Origin: Comamonadaceae bacterium UBA2334
GTDB lineage: Bacteria > Pseudomonadota > Gammaproteobacteria > Burkholderiales > Burkholderiaceae_C
Direction: 5' to 3'
DNA: 43,887 nt
Assembly: GCA_002344885.1 (NCBI GenBank)
Contig: DDUQ01000030.1
Coordinates: 834-44,720, forward strand
Position numbers and translations under genes: made by a program. Below are positions 42,994 through 43,887 of this stretch, in pieces (the first letter of the stretch is position 1; the number at the start of each line of letters is the position of its first letter). The notes below the pieces were generated by a model that saw nothing but the letters and a program-made list of their open reading frames with translations, did no database searches and was not told the DNA's origin.

Positions 42994-43887
42994 ATGCTGG
43001 ACATTTCCCTTCTGCGCAAAGACCTTCCACAGGTTCTGGCCAAGTTGAACCAACGCAAACACCCCCAGCCCTACTTGGACGAAGCTGCCTTCACCGCCCT
43101 GGAGGCGGAGCGCAAAGGCATACAGGTGCGCACCGAAGAGCTGCAAGCGCAGCGCAACAGCCTGTCCAAACAGATTGGCGCCCTGAAGGGCAAGGGCCTG
43201 CATGCCGAGGCCGACGCCGCCATGGCCCAGGTCAGCGCGGCCAAGGCCGAATTGGAAGCGTCTGCTGCCCGGTTGGATGTCATCCAGGCGGAGTTGCAGA
43301 ACCTGCTGCTGGCCGTGCCCAACCTGCCGCACGACAGTGTGCCGGTGGGGGCCGACGAGGCGGGCAACGTCGAACTGCGTCGCTGGAGCCCGCCGCAGCC
43401 CGATGGCTCAGGTGGGCTGGGTGGTTCGCCCGTGCCCTTGGGTTTCGAACCCAAAGACCATGTGGACCTGGCTCTGCCGCTGGGTCTGGACCCCGAAACC
43501 GGCGCCAAGTTGGCCGGGGCACGTTTCACCGTGATGAAAGGCCAGGTGGCCCGCCTGCACCGGGCGTTGGCGCAGTTCATGCTGGACACCCAGACCAACG
43601 AGCACGGCTACACCGAGTGCTACACCCCCTACATCGTCAACGGCGACACCCTGCGTGGCACCGGGCAGTTACCCAAGTTCGAGGGCGACCTGTTTGCCGC
43701 CAAAAAGGGCGGGCAGGAGGGCGAGCCGGTGCCCGACAACCAGGCGCTGTACCTCATTCCTACCAGCGAGGTGACGCTGACCAACTTCGTGCGAGACACC
43801 GTGCTGGCCGAGGCCGACTTGCCCATCAAGCTCACGGCGCACACACCGTGCTTCCGCTCAGAGGCCGGCAGCGCCGGGCGCGACACG
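42994..43887 (+). CDS. serS: Seryl-tRNA synthetase (3' end outside window)
   Basis: SerS charges tRNA-Ser and the selenocysteine tRNA with serine. The first 298 codons are present. The N-terminal antiparallel coiled coil that binds the tRNA long arm is at about residues 1-110 (MLDISLLRKDLPQVLAKLN, LQAQRNSLSKQIGALKGKG). The class II catalytic core then begins (LPHDSVPVGADE, GYTECYTPYIVN). The TSE serine-binding motif occurs in LIPTSEVTLTNF, and CFRSEAGSAGRDT of motif 2 is at the edge. The gene runs off the window. Confidence 0.97.
   Translation, partial: MLDISLLRKDLPQVLAKLNQRKHPQPYLDEAAFTALEAERKGIQVRTEELQAQRNSLSKQIGALKGKGLHAEADAAMAQVSAAKAELEASAARLDVIQAELQNLLLAVPNLPHDSVPVGADEAGNVELRRWSPPQPDGSGGLGGSPVPLGFEPKDHVDLALPLGLDPETGAKLAGARFTVMKGQVARLHRALAQFMLDTQTNEHGYTECYTPYIVNGDTLRGTGQLPKFEGDLFAAKKGGQEGEPVPDNQALYLIPTSEVTLTNFVRDTVLAEADLPIKLTAHTPCFRSEAGSAGRDT

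Overview
The window looks like ordinary chromosome of a high-GC betaproteobacterium, order Burkholderiales, probably family Comamonadaceae. The reasons are the DUF3460-scpA pair, a periplasmic formate dehydrogenase locus with DUF3305/DUF3306 genes, and about eight copies of a short imperfect-palindrome repeat of a kind I associate with Comamonadaceae genomes. I see no phage, transposase, CRISPR array, tRNA or rRNA. Both ends cut genes: nadA on the left and serS on the right.

Layout. 1-5000: nadA (partial), then panD, nadB, scpA and a DUF3460 gene on the minus strand, then a BamE-like lipoprotein. NadB and PanD both consume L-aspartate. 5027-8453: metG, divergent from the Fe-S carrier ATPase apbC/mrp. 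8469-23467: the formate dehydrogenase region. An accessory operon (DUF3305, DUF3306, a six-motif polyferredoxin, a TorD-type chaperone) follows apbC. A response regulator/sensor kinase pair lies on the minus strand. The structural operon is a small Tat protein, fdhA (Cys form), fdhB, a lipoprotein, fdhC and a small secreted Cys protein. An intrinsic terminator and fdhD follow. 23497-32411: upp, an FtsX-like permease with no ATPase gene beside it, a group II truncated haemoglobin, and a run of small accessory genes (DUF1801, class I amidotransferase, VOC, three GNATs, a SAM methyltransferase, a membrane protein). 32497-40571: a short hypothetical, putA, a frameshifted GGDEF gene, a KAS III-like thiolase and an Smr gene. 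40619-43887: radC, slpA, ispH and serS.

How the parts fit. The formate genes appear to be one regulated unit. The NtrC-type regulator is encoded between the accessory and structural operons. A 13-bp sequence with inverted arms (CGACAGTTTGTCG) occurs upstream of both apbC and the fdh operon. A -24/-12-like element lies about 140 bp downstream of the fdh copy. The regulator has Ala instead of Thr in its sigma-54 contact loop (GAFAGA). I regard this wiring, the uncharacterised formate operon members, and the dispersed repeats (one inside the metG coding sequence, one supplying a Shine-Dalgarno sequence) as the parts most worth a second look. I found no clear evidence of a wholly new defence or mobile system.
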